NCBI GenBank assembly: GCA_025363325.1
Contig: JANYEF010000376.1
Coordinates: forward strand, 1 to 9,722
Reading direction: 5' to 3'
Source of the DNA: Nitrospira sp.
Lineage (GTDB): Bacteria > Nitrospirota > Nitrospiria > Nitrospirales > Nitrospiraceae
DNA length: 9,722 nt
The translations under genes were made by a program, and so were the position numbers. A model generated the notes under the pieces. It did no database searches. It was given only the letters and a program-made list of their open reading frames with translations, and was not told where the DNA came from. Below, one piece after another: positions 1-7,449 of the stretch (the first letter of the stretch is position 1; each line of letters starts with the position of its first letter).

Positions 1-1
1 C

Positions 2-250
2 CACGATGCACGGGAGCACCTCGCGCTCATCGCAAGGCGCAAGAAGGAGATCACCGAGGCGTTCTACGATATCGGCGAGGCGCTCGCGGCGCTCAAGCCG
101 AAGGATGTCGTGACCGCCCTCGGTCGCAAGTCGTTCGCGGAGGTATGCGAGAAGGACGCGGGCCTGTCGGCGGCGACAGGCGAACGGCTCGTCGCGATCG
201 CGGTCTCCATGACGCGCACCACGTCATCGAATCGATTGAGCTTGTCGTAG
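2..250 (+). CDS. Partial hypothetical protein, myxobacteria-like, open at the window's left edge
   Basis: This frame is open from base 2 to a TAG at 248-250, but protein-like sequence only extends to about base 217. The remaining ten codons read on into DNA that belongs to the antisense TPR gene. About 87% of the codons up to 217 end in G or C, which is strong evidence of coding in a high-GC genome and unlike the downstream genes. The peptide is mostly helical and charged, with segments such as ARRKKEITEAFYDIGEAL, VTALGRKSFAEVCEKDAGLS and AATGERLVAIAVSMTR. I recall similar helical proteins of unknown function in myxobacterial genomes (the pattern of an ARRK...AFYDIGEAL segment followed by an LVAI..(R)MTR segment), but I can name no domain and propose no function. 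Both ends are missing: the N-terminus lies off the window and the C-terminus is cut at the join. Confidence 0.6.
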   Translation, partial: HDAREHLALIARRKKEITEAFYDIGEALAALKPKDVVTALGRKSFAEVCEKDAGLSAATGERLVAIAVSMTRTTSSNRLSLS

Positions 251-1590
251 ACCGTGCCGAGATTGAAGTACAAATCGGCGCTCTTGGGGTTCTGGCTGAT
301 GCCTTCTTCCAAGGCCCTTGCCGCATCGTCAAACTGGTCCTTCTGCAGATAGGTCAAACCCAGCACGATGTGGGCTTCAGGCTGTTTTGGATTAATCATG
401 ATGGCTTGGGTCACGTGCGTGATGGCCTCAGGATATTGCTTCAATCGATAGAACAACAGGCCGAGATGCAGATGCCCTTCGAAATAGGACGGCTCAAGTT
501 GCACGTTAAACGTGTACGTCTCGATGGCGTTCTTCGTGTCCTTGGACTCCTCGTAGAGAAACCCAAGGTAATCTCTGATTTTGAGCTCCGTCGGACGCGC
601 CCTGAGAATCTGGGTCAGTTGGTCGATGGCCTTGGGATATTCCTTCTCTTCTCCGTACAGGAGCGCCAGTCGAAGCTGGGCATCGAGGTCCGAAGGGTCC
701 TCCGCCAGCAAATCATTCAATTCCTTCCTGGCGCCCTGATAATCCTTCGCCGCCACATAGAGCCGAACCAACTGGTGCCGGATATCCCGGTTGCGCGGGT
801 TCACCGTCTGGAGATATTTCCGTAGCACGGCGACCGCTCGATCCTGTGACTGCCGCGACTCATAGATCGAGGCGAGCGCAAGATAGGCTGGTTCAAACGA
901 GGCATTCGCCGCAATCGCCCGCTCCAAACTCGCCGCAGCCTCTTCCCCTTTCCCCGCATCGAGGAGCATACGCCCCAAGTGATAATAGCCGACGGCAGAT
1001 TCGGGAGCCCGCGCCAGGCCGGCTCGAATGGCCTGCTCCGCCTCAGACGGCCGCTTCAGATTCAGGAGCAACAGACCCTTTGTAAAATAGGGATCGCCGG
1101 AAGTCGAATCGATCTCGATCGCGCGATCCAACAGTGTCACCGCACGTTCCCCTTGCCCCGCACTGGCCAAGATGCCTGCCATCTGCGTGAGCAGCGGGCC
1201 GTCTTGGCTCGGTCCCTCTGCCGCTTGGTCCGCATAGCGTATGGCATTGGGCATGTCGCCCAGTGAAAAATAGAGACCGGCCAGCCGGGCTTTCACAGAC
1301 TGGGACATCGGATCGGCCTTCAGCGCGGCCTGATATTCCTGAATGGCTCGATCCATGTCCTGCGCAAGCTCGGCTTGGTACCCCAGTATGAAATGATAGG
1401 AGGCGGAGGCATCGGGGGGATGAATCGAGGGCGTCGCCTTCAGCGTGCCGGCAGGAACAGCCACCTTGTCAGGCGTCTGTGGCGCGGCGGCGCAGGCGAC
1501 CATCATCAGCGAAATCAGCAAACAGAGCGACGTGAGACTTCGGTGGTTCGCCGTTCGGCTCGGAATGAAGCGCGTCGTGAACACTCGCAC
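64..1590 (-). CDS. TPR-repeat lipoprotein, 3' end replaced by foreign sequence
   Basis: The formal reading frame is 508 residues, but only about residues 1-466 (down to base ~191) look genuine. The rest, to the TAG at 64-66, is antisense of the foreign fragment. The GTG start at 1590 follows GAGAGG by four bases. Residues 1-33 form a lipoprotein signal: Arg-containing N-region, hydrophobic SLCLLISLMMVAC, with Cys33 as the likely lipidated residue. After a Pro/Ala-rich linker, about twelve 34-residue TPR units run from residue ~63, each ending in a DP/NP/EP-type turn. The twelfth is interrupted at the join. TPR arrays are protein-interaction scaffolds, and here the protein should be tethered to a membrane facing the periplasm; its partner is unknown. 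It lies downstream of dnaB in the same orientation but has its own promoter at 1688-1716 and a hairpin leader, so it is probably expressed separately. Confidence 0.85.
   Translation of the reverse strand: MRVFTTRFIPSRTANHRSLTSLCLLISLMMVACAAAPQTPDKVAVPAGTLKATPSIHPPDASASYHFILGYQAELAQDMDRAIQEYQAALKADPMSQSVKARLAGLYFSLGDMPNAIRYADQAAEGPSQDGPLLTQMAGILASAGQGERAVTLLDRAIEIDSTSGDPYFTKGLLLLNLKRPSEAEQAIRAGLARAPESAVGYYHLGRMLLDAGKGEEAAASLERAIAANASFEPAYLALASIYESRQSQDRAVAVLRKYLQTVNPRNRDIRHQLVRLYVAAKDYQGARKELNDLLAEDPSDLDAQLRLALLYGEEKEYPKAIDQLTQILRARPTELKIRDYLGFLYEESKDTKNAIETYTFNVQLEPSYFEGHLHLGLLFYRLKQYPEAITHVTQAIMINPKQPEAHIVLGLTYLQKDQFDDAARALEEGISQNPKSADLYFNLGTVYDKLNRFDDVVRVMETAIATSRSPVAADRPASFSHTSANDLRPRAVTTSFGLSAASASPIS
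191..217. other. Probable chimeric junction between two unrelated genomes
   Basis: Left of this segment the plus strand encodes a GC-rich, myxobacteria-like protein. Right of it the minus strand encodes the twelfth repeat of a TPR protein. The roughly 27 bases in between read well in both: VAIAVSMTR on plus continues the left protein, and RVMETAIA on minus completes the TPR helix. A short stretch that fits both parents is what an assembly joined through a k-mer-sized overlap leaves behind. A real recombination event at microhomology is the alternative. The limits are estimated from where each protein stops looking native. Confidence 0.6.
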
Positions 1591-1630
1591 GATACCTCTC
1601 TGTGGATTTAGAGTAACTACTCAGGTGTTC

Positions 1631-1664
1631 AGGCTGAAGGTTGAAGACTAAAAACCTTCAGCCT
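1631..1664 (-). repeat. Perfect 12-bp inverted repeat in the TPR lipoprotein leader
   Basis: AGGCTGAAGGTT (1631-1642) and its exact complement AACCTTCAGCCT (1653-1664) flank a 10-base loop. On the minus strand the hairpin lies between the predicted promoter (1688-1716) and the GTG start at 1590, so it would sit in a 5' leader of about 90 nt. No T-run follows the stem on either strand, so it is not an obvious intrinsic terminator for dnaB. It could be a leader structure, a 3'-end stabiliser for the dnaB mRNA, or a copy of a dispersed palindromic element. Confidence 0.75.
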
Positions 1665-1687
1665 ATCTACCTGCGTAGCTCAGAAAG

Positions 1688-1716
1688 ATTATACGGGTGA
1701 GGTGACACAGGGTCAA
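1688..1716 (-). promoter_or_regulatory. Sigma-70 promoter for the TPR lipoprotein, overlapping the dnaB stop codon
   Basis: On the minus strand TTGACC (1716-1711) is followed by exactly 17 bases and then a perfect TATAAT (1693-1688). The -35 box overlaps the dnaB TGA stop at 1715-1713. Transcription should start near 1681, giving a leader of about 90 nt with the 1631-1664 hairpin. The consensus match is strong, but no expression data are available here. Confidence 0.7.
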
Positions 1717-3068
1717 ACGACTTCGCGATTGTCCAGGCTCTCGAACTTTGCGAAGCGGTCGTGGAAGAAGAGTTCTTTTCTCCCGATCGGGCCGTTACGA
1801 TGTTTACTCACAAGAATATCGGCAATGCCCTTCCGTTCTGAGTTCTGGTCGTACACGTCCTCACGGTAAATGAACATGACGACATCGGCATCCTGCTCGA
1901 TCGCGCCGCTTTCGCGGAGATCTGCCAGCATGGGAATCGGTGGCTTCCGGGCTTCCACCGCACGGCTGAGCTGCGACAGCGCGACGACCGGCACGTTGAG
2001 CTCCTTAGCCAGGGCTTTCAGCGAGCGAGAAATATCGGAGATTTCCTGCTGACGGGATTCCGAATCGCTCCGCCCCTGCATCAATTGGAGGTAGTCGACA
2101 ATCAATAGATCGAGGCCCCGTTCGGCTTTCAACCGACGCGCCTTGCCCCGCATCTGCTGCACCGTGATGCCGCCGGTGTCGTCGATATAGATTGGTGCTT
2201 GTTCAAGCCGGCCTGCCGCATCCGCAAGACGCCACCAATCCTCTTTCTGAAGCTTGCCGGTTCGGAGGCCATGTGAATCGACTCGCGCTTCTGAGCTCAA
2301 CATGCGCAGCACGATCTGCGGCTTCGACATTTCGAGGCTAAAAATTCCAACCACGGTACCCGCGTGAATGGCGGCATGTGTCGCCATCCCCAGCGCCAGG
2401 CTCGTCTTCCCCATGCTAGGCCGCCCCGCGATCACCACGAGATCGGAGGGTTGGAGCCCAGCCGTGATATCGTCGAGGTCGTAAAAGCCGGTGGGAACAC
2501 CTGTGACATGTTCTTTTCGCTTCGACAGCTTGTCGACGAGGTCGAGACTTTCCTTAATGATGGAATTTATGGGTGTGAACGACCGATCCAGTTTTCCTTG
2601 GACGATGCCGAACACCGACCGCTCGGCGAAATCGAGCAGATCATCGATTGAAGAGGTGCCTTCGTACCCGCGTGTGAGGACTTCCGTGGAGGTATGGATC
2701 AACTCTCGCAGCAGCGCCTTGTCGCGCACGATCTTGCAGTGGTAGCGAATATTGGCGGAGCTGGCCACGTTCTGCACGAGCTCCGCTAAATAGGCGGCGC
2801 CCCCGATGGCCTCAATTTCCCCCTGCGCCTTCAACCGTTCCGTCAACGTAATCTGATCGATCACTTCTCCGACTTCCGACAGTTCCAGCATCGCACGATA
2901 GATCTTCCGATGCGACGTGCGGTAGAAGTTCTCTTCGACCAGCAATTCCATCGCCTTGGCCATCGCGCTATTGTCGAGGAGGACTGCGCCGAGAACCGAC
3001 TGCTCGGCCTCCAGATTCTGAGGGGGCAGCTTAGGCTGGGACAGATCGATGGCTGACATGGATTTCAT
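1713..3068 (-). CDS. dnaB: Replicative DNA helicase DnaB
   Basis: This is the hexameric 5'-3' helicase that unwinds DNA at the replication fork, loaded at the origin and contacting primase through its N-terminal domain. The 451-residue length is typical and no intein is present. The N-terminal helical domain (about 15-120) opens with NLEAEQSVLGAVLLD and is followed by a linker. The RecA-like motor domain shows Walker A GRPSMGKT (215-222), Walker B LLIVD (321-325), the ALSQLSR segment around Gln366, the DLRESGAIEQDAD motif (383-395) and KHRNGP (422-427), which carries the basic arginine-finger region. The ATG start at 3068 overlaps the hisZ stop as ATGA, with AAAGGAA five bases upstream. Met4 is a possible alternative start. 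It is the last gene of the apparent aminotransferase-serA-hisZ-dnaB operon, and translational coupling to hisZ is likely. All key motifs are intact. Confidence 0.97.
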   Translation of the reverse strand: MKSMSAIDLSQPKLPPQNLEAEQSVLGAVLLDNSAMAKAMELLVEENFYRTSHRKIYRAMLELSEVGEVIDQITLTERLKAQGEIEAIGGAAYLAELVQNVASSANIRYHCKIVRDKALLRELIHTSTEVLTRGYEGTSSIDDLLDFAERSVFGIVQGKLDRSFTPINSIIKESLDLVDKLSKRKEHVTGVPTGFYDLDDITAGLQPSDLVVIAGRPSMGKTSLALGMATHAAIHAGTVVGIFSLEMSKPQIVLRMLSSEARVDSHGLRTGKLQKEDWWRLADAAGRLEQAPIYIDDTGGITVQQMRGKARRLKAERGLDLLIVDYLQLMQGRSDSESRQQEISDISRSLKALAKELNVPVVALSQLSRAVEARKPPIPMLADLRESGAIEQDADVVMFIYREDVYDQNSERKGIADILVSKHRNGPIGRKELFFHDRFAKFESLDNREVV

Positions 3069-4471
3069 AACCGTTCCTTTACCTGCCGCCGAGACCGACG
3101 AGCCGAGACCACCAGGTCGGCAAGCCCTATTTTCTTCGGAAGACGACTCAGCGTGCCAGTTCGGCGACCAGGCATGTGCGCGGCGAGGGACTCGACCAGC
3201 AGCACGTCATTATCATCCATCCCTGGTGCGCCCACCACGACCACGGCCGCTGCCTGTTGGGCCAACCCCGCCGTCACGGCGGCAGACACGAGCGCCGCGT
3301 CGCTCCCCTTCATCGTCTGCTGCACCACTCGGGAGCGAGTTCGACGCAACTGTGCTGCCACCTCCATCAATCGACGAGTAGCCCGGTGTGGGGCAGCCAC
3401 AAGATAATCCACTCGCGCTGACACCGATCCTTCATCAGGGAACTCCACCGTACGAAAGAGCCGATCGACATCCAAGCCAAAACCAGTTGAGGGCAGTGGC
3501 CTGCCGAATCGACCGATCAAGTGATCATACCGTCCGCCGCCGCCTAACTCCGACCCCATTCCTTCGGCAAACACATCGAAGACGACACCATCATAATAGT
3601 CGAACCCGCGGAATTCCCCGAGATCCAGAATCAGCGATTCTCGATGTCCTGCTGCGCAAAGCAATTGATACACCTGGGTCAGCCGTTCGAGCGGAGCGGC
3701 TAGTTCCGGATCACCGGCCGCGAGGACCCGTCCGCGTGCCAGCACTTCCTCTTGACCGTACAGCTCCGGCGCTTCCCGAATGGCGCGCGCCGCCGTCTTG
3801 GAGATACGCTCGTTTGCAAGGATCTCTTCGAGTCTCGGCAGGTCTTTTCGCGCCGCCGCCTGCTCAGCCAATTTCTGCCCCTGCGCCGACAGCCCGGATC
3901 GCATCAGGAGCCCCTTAATAAATCCCACATGTCCAAGAGACACTTTAAAGGACTGGAGACCGATTGTGTGGAGACATTCGATCATCACACCAATGACTTC
4001 GCTATCGCTCGTGACATCGTCCAGGCCAATGAGCTCGGCTCCGACCTGAAAAATTTCTCGACCTCGCCCAGCATGTTCCTGCTCGTAACGGAAGACGGAT
4101 GTTCGATAGGAGAGCCGCAACGGCAGCGTCGCGCCCGTGAGTCCCATTGCGACCGTCCTAGCGATCTGCGCCGTGGCATCCGGACGAAGAAGTAGCGTCC
4201 GCCCTGTTGTACGATCGACGAATTGATAACAGTGCTCGATCAGTTCTGGCTCAAGCCCAGGAGCCAAGACGTCGAGATACTCGAACGTGGGAAGGATGAT
4301 CTCATCGTAGCCCCAACGGTTGACTTGCGCGAGCAACTGTTCTTCAAGATGACGGACCTGCTTCGCCGCATGAGGGAGGATCGTGGCCATGCCGACAGGC
4401 ACGAGCGAACGCGCGCGGGACGACGGGACCTGTCCCGAAGAAGGGCGGAGCTTCGGAGGAGCAGCGACCAT
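3065..4471 (-). CDS. hisZ: ATP phosphoribosyltransferase regulatory subunit HisZ
   Basis: HisZ is a catalytically inactive relative of histidyl-tRNA synthetase that combines with short-form HisG to make the first enzyme of histidine synthesis and gives it histidine feedback sensitivity. The 468 residues contain the class II synthetase-like core: RPDATAQIAR (96-105), the motif-2-like FRYEQEHAGRGREIFQ (127-142), RGFDYYDG (288-295), GGGRYD (311-316) and GFGLDVDRL (330-338). The RGFDYY and GFGLDVDRL forms fit HisZ better than HisS. Residues ~352-468 form an extra C-terminal region with an Ala/Val-rich core and a basic tail. It resembles a degenerate anticodon-binding fold and makes the protein longer than many HisZ. 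The ATG start at 4471 lies 27 bases after the serA stop and has only a weak Shine-Dalgarno (CAGG). Its stop overlaps the dnaB start by four bases. No hisG is visible. A divergent HisS is the main alternative. Confidence 0.87.
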   Translation of the reverse strand: MVAAPPKLRPSSGQVPSSRARSLVPVGMATILPHAAKQVRHLEEQLLAQVNRWGYDEIILPTFEYLDVLAPGLEPELIEHCYQFVDRTTGRTLLLRPDATAQIARTVAMGLTGATLPLRLSYRTSVFRYEQEHAGRGREIFQVGAELIGLDDVTSDSEVIGVMIECLHTIGLQSFKVSLGHVGFIKGLLMRSGLSAQGQKLAEQAAARKDLPRLEEILANERISKTAARAIREAPELYGQEEVLARGRVLAAGDPELAAPLERLTQVYQLLCAAGHRESLILDLGEFRGFDYYDGVVFDVFAEGMGSELGGGGRYDHLIGRFGRPLPSTGFGLDVDRLFRTVEFPDEGSVSARVDYLVAAPHRATRRLMEVAAQLRRTRSRVVQQTMKGSDAALVSAAVTAGLAQQAAAVVVVGAPGMDDNDVLLVESLAAHMPGRRTGTLSRLPKKIGLADLVVSARRSRRQVKERL

Positions 4472-4498
4472 AGCTGACCTGGTTGATGGTGCGCGGGG

Positions 4499-6088
4499 TT
4501 AGGATAGAGCCGCGACTTTGACTGAGAGAATGTCCTTGCTGGATTTGATCGCCTCAAGCACCGTGTTCGGGAAGACCGCATCGGATCCAATGATGAGCAG
4601 CGCGTTCCCACCCCGCTTTTCGAGCGCGCATTGCATCCGGACGATGTTGATCTGGTTGTCGCCGAGCACCTTCCCCACCATCCCAATCACCCCTGGGCGA
4701 TCGATGTTGAGGATCAGGAGCACGTGTCCCTCCGGCACCACCTCAACATTGAACTGATCGATCTCAACGACGCGCGGATCTTTCTTGTGATAGAGCGTCC
4801 CGGCCACCTGGTACGATTTCTTACCGGCCTCCACTCGCACACGAATCAAGCTGGTAAAATCGCCTGCATCGGAACTTTTCACTTCCTTCACTTCAATCCC
4901 ACGTTCCTTCGCGACGATCGGCGCATTCACGTAGTTCACAGGCGCTTCCATAATCGGGTTCAACAATCCCTTCAACACGGCGATCGTGAGCGGCGCGACC
5001 GACAGACTTGCCACCTCTCCGCTATATTCGACGGTCACACGTTCAAGCCCACCTTCGCACAGCTGCGTTTGCAACTTGCCAAGCTGCTCGGCCAACGACA
5101 GGAACGGCTGAAGCCTCGGCAACAGCTCCGGAGAAACCGATGGGATATTGACCGCCCCGCGCGCGATGCCCTTGGTGAAATAATCGACGACTTGTTCCGC
5201 AATCCCGACGGCCACATTCTCTTGCGCCTCGGTCGTCTGGGCTCCGATGTGCGGCGTACAGATAAAGTTATCTAGTGTCAACAGCGGATTGTCCGGCTTG
5301 ACTGGCTCCTCCTCGAAGACGTCAAAGGCAGCTGCCGCCACACGTTTTGTCTTCAAGGCTTCGACCAAGGCGCCCTCATCAATGATCCCGCCGCGGGCGC
5401 AATTCACGATCATGACGCCCGGCTTCATCTTGGCAATTGCCTGTGCGTTGATGATCCCGCGAGTCTCGGGGGTCAAGGGGGTGTGGACGGAGATGATGTC
5501 GGCTCGCCGGAACAACTCGTCAAGCTCCACCGTGGTAATGCCCATTTCCTGAGCCCGTTCTTCTGCCAAGTATGGATCGTACGCGACGATACTCATGCCC
5601 ATGCCCTGGGCAAGCTTGGTCAGATACCCACCGATCTGTCCAACACCGACGATGCCGAGAATCTTGTTATAGAGCTCGATGCCCATGAATTTTTCTTTTT
5701 CCCACTTGCCGGCCTTGATCGACGCCGTGGCTTGGGGAATACGCCGGCTCATGGCGCAAATCATCGACATGGTGTGTTCGGCAGTGGTGACCGTATTGCC
5801 GCCCGGCGTATTCATGACCACGATGCCGCGACGGGTGGCCGCAGGGGTATCGACATTATCCAACCCCGACCCGGCCCGTCCGACGACTTTCAGCCGCTCG
5901 GCTACTGCGATCAGCTCCGCCGTCACTTTGGTCCCGGATCGCACGATCAAGCCATCGGCGTCCTTGATCTCCTTGAACAGCTCTTCCTTCGACATCTTGG
6001 ATTTCACGACTACCGTGAATCCAGCCCTTTCCAACAGCTCCACGCCCTGCGTCGACAAACTATCGCTGATGAGAATTTTCATGCCCAT
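4499..6088 (-). CDS. serA: D-3-phosphoglycerate dehydrogenase SerA, long ACT-domain form
   Basis: SerA oxidises 3-phosphoglycerate to 3-phosphohydroxypyruvate with NAD+, the committed step of serine synthesis in the cytoplasm. I place the start at ATG 6088 (MGMKILISD), eight bases after AGGG, which gives 529 residues. A GTG at 6127 would add 13 residues lacking family resemblance and would overlap the upstream stop, and the ATG at 6082 sits too far from the ribosome site. In this numbering the NAD-binding loop is GVGQIG (148-153). The catalytic residues are Arg232 in NCARGG, Glu261 in FEEEP and His280 in TPHIG. An intervening (ASB-type) domain spans about 322-440, and a C-terminal ACT domain spans about 455-527, including LNIDRPGVIGMVGKVLGD. 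The ACT domain suggests serine feedback control. It sits 38 bases after a class V aminotransferase, which probably takes the next step. Confidence 0.96.
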   Translation of the reverse strand: MGMKILISDSLSTQGVELLERAGFTVVVKSKMSKEELFKEIKDADGLIVRSGTKVTAELIAVAERLKVVGRAGSGLDNVDTPAATRRGIVVMNTPGGNTVTTAEHTMSMICAMSRRIPQATASIKAGKWEKEKFMGIELYNKILGIVGVGQIGGYLTKLAQGMGMSIVAYDPYLAEERAQEMGITTVELDELFRRADIISVHTPLTPETRGIINAQAIAKMKPGVMIVNCARGGIIDEGALVEALKTKRVAAAAFDVFEEEPVKPDNPLLTLDNFICTPHIGAQTTEAQENVAVGIAEQVVDYFTKGIARGAVNIPSVSPELLPRLQPFLSLAEQLGKLQTQLCEGGLERVTVEYSGEVASLSVAPLTIAVLKGLLNPIMEAPVNYVNAPIVAKERGIEVKEVKSSDAGDFTSLIRVRVEAGKKSYQVAGTLYHKKDPRVVEIDQFNVEVVPEGHVLLILNIDRPGVIGMVGKVLGDNQINIVRMQCALEKRGGNALLIIGSDAVFPNTVLEAIKSSKDILSVKVAALS

Positions 6089-6126
6089 TGTGTCTGCCCT
6101 ATCGTATGAGTTTCGAGACGTAACCA

Positions 6127-7266
6127 CTACGCCATGAGGATTTCTTGCGCCTTCGCGACACCGCTTCCAAGCTTCACGGGATGCCCCAGTCCTTTGAGCA
6201 CCATTTCAATAGCTGCCACGGCCATGATGATATCGAAGCGGTCCATGTAACCCATGTGAGAGACCCTGAAGATCTTCCCCTTCAAATGGTCTTGTCCACC
6301 GGCCGCCGTCATGCCATATTGGACGCGCAGGTTCTTATAGATGGCCTGCCCGTCAACGCCTTCCGGCGCTGAAATAGCAGTGAGGGCATCGCTGGGCGAC
6401 TCTTTTGGAAACAGTGCCAGCCCGGCACCCTCTACCCCTTCACGCATGGCCTTCGCGAGCATGGCCTGGCGGCCGAACAGCCCCTCAAGCCCTTCCGCCT
6501 TCATCATCCTCAGCACTTCCTGCAAGCCAACAATGAGGGATATGGCCGGCGTATAGGCCGTCTGATTCTTCTGCTGATTCTCGTGCTCTTTCTTGAAATT
6601 GAAATAGAACGCCGTGTTCTTCGCTTTCTCTGCCAACTGCCAGGCTTTATCGCTCACGCTCACAAATGCCAGCCCCGGCGGGAGCATCAGCGCTTTTTGT
6701 GACCCCGTAATCACGACATCGATCCCCCACTCATCGGTCTTGATGTCGAACACTCCGAGGGCGGTAATAGCATCGACCACAAGAATGGTCTCGCCATAGG
6801 GCTTCACGATCTCCGCAAGCGCCTTGACGTCGTGCGCCACACCGGTAGAGGTTTCACTCGCCTGCACATACACCGCTTTGATTCCCGGATCTTTTTTCAG
6901 CGCATCGGCCACCGCTTGAGGATCGACGGCTCGCCCCCATTCCACCTTGATTTCGGTCACCTCGGCGCCGAACGTCTTGCAGAGCTTGGTCCATCGTTCC
7001 CCAAACTTCCCTCCGTTAATGGTGAGGGCCTTGTCGCCGGGAGAGAGAAAGTTAGAGACTGAACCTTCCATGCCTCCGGTTCCAGAAGCCGCCAGCATGA
7101 GTACGTTGTTTTTCGTTTGGAACAGCCACTTGAGTCCATCGCGGACCTCCGCGAACAGCTTATCGAACTCAGGGGCGCGATGATGAAACATGGGCCGCGC
7201 CATGGCCAGCAACACTTCAGGGGGCACAGGCGTCGGACCGGGAGCCAACAAATACCGCTTCAGCAT
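6127..7266 (-). CDS. Class V PLP aminotransferase (alanine/serine-glyoxylate type), possible phosphoserine aminotransferase
   Basis: This 379-residue fold-type I PLP enzyme belongs to the AGXT/PucG-like class V family. Visible features are the N-terminal LLAPGPTPVPPEVL (6-19), the cofactor phosphate-binding SGTGGMEG (61-68), Asp165 in VVDAITALG, which should contact the pyridine ring, and the Schiff-base Lys191 in GSQKALMLPPG. The ATG at 7266 is preceded by a strong AGGAGG (7280-7275) at 8-base spacing, so the start is secure. It is the first gene of the operon and is followed 38 bases later by serA. Substrate preference cannot be read from the sequence. Family members use alanine, serine or glyoxylate, and some are annotated simply as small hydrogenase subunits by inheritance. 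The serA pairing makes 3-phosphohydroxypyruvate, converted to phosphoserine, an attractive substrate (inference). No canonical serC is present in the window. Confidence 0.9.
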   Translation of the reverse strand: MLKRYLLAPGPTPVPPEVLLAMARPMFHHRAPEFDKLFAEVRDGLKWLFQTKNNVLMLAASGTGGMEGSVSNFLSPGDKALTINGGKFGERWTKLCKTFGAEVTEIKVEWGRAVDPQAVADALKKDPGIKAVYVQASETSTGVAHDVKALAEIVKPYGETILVVDAITALGVFDIKTDEWGIDVVITGSQKALMLPPGLAFVSVSDKAWQLAEKAKNTAFYFNFKKEHENQQKNQTAYTPAISLIVGLQEVLRMMKAEGLEGLFGRQAMLAKAMREGVEGAGLALFPKESPSDALTAISAPEGVDGQAIYKNLRVQYGMTAAGGQDHLKGKIFRVSHMGYMDRFDIIMAVAAIEMVLKGLGHPVKLGSGVAKAQEILMA

Positions 7267-7321
7267 CGGCTGATCCTCCTACACCGAATAAAACGTGAAC
7301 AATCTTGCGCGGGAAGGGAGG

Positions 7322-7351
7322 ACGATACCATTGCCTCCCAAAAGCTGTCAA
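7322..7351 (-). promoter_or_regulatory. Sigma-70 promoter for the aminotransferase-serA-hisZ-dnaB operon
   Basis: On the minus strand a perfect TTGACA (7351-7346) is followed by 18 bases and TATCGT (7327-7322, four of six consensus positions). Transcription would start near 7315, leaving a leader of about 50 nt before the ATG at 7266 with its AGGAGG. It is the only good promoter found upstream of the four-gene cluster. Confidence 0.6.
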
Positions 7352-7364
7352 GGCGAGGAACCGT

Positions 7365-7409
7365 GTAGGCACGCATGTTTTGAGACTGTTGCAGTCTACC
7401 GATGCCTAC
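7365..7409. repeat. Nested inverted repeats in the divergent control region
   Basis: GTAGGCA (7365-7371) pairs with TGCCTAC (7403-7409). Inside it AGACTG (7383-7388) pairs with CAGTCT (7392-7397) across a TTG loop. The structure lies between the two divergent promoters, just upstream of the minus-strand -35 box. It could be a binding site or a cruciform-prone element. No T-run follows, so a terminator is unlikely. Confidence 0.5.
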
Positions 7410-7449
7410 GTGACTTCCGCTCACAATTATGTTTGCGCGACCGTGAGAG

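Noticed and set aside
145..825. Long plus-strand open frame (226 codons) antisense to the TPR lipoprotein
   Set aside because: It mirrors the TPR gene, its product resembles no family I recognise, and the minus strand has clear TPR periodicity with a lipoprotein signal.
3388..3918. Plus-strand open frame antisense to hisZ
   Set aside because: Composition is Arg/Pro-rich as expected from an antisense shadow, and the HisZ motifs on minus are unmistakable.
5483..6109. Plus-strand open frame of 208 codons antisense to serA
   Set aside because: The minus strand carries all SerA catalytic motifs over the same bases, and the plus product is His/Arg-rich with no recognisable domain.
6083..6127. Upstream GTG start (6127) for serA
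   Set aside because: The added N-terminus does not resemble the family and would overlap the aminotransferase stop. ATG 6088 has a suitably spaced AGGG.
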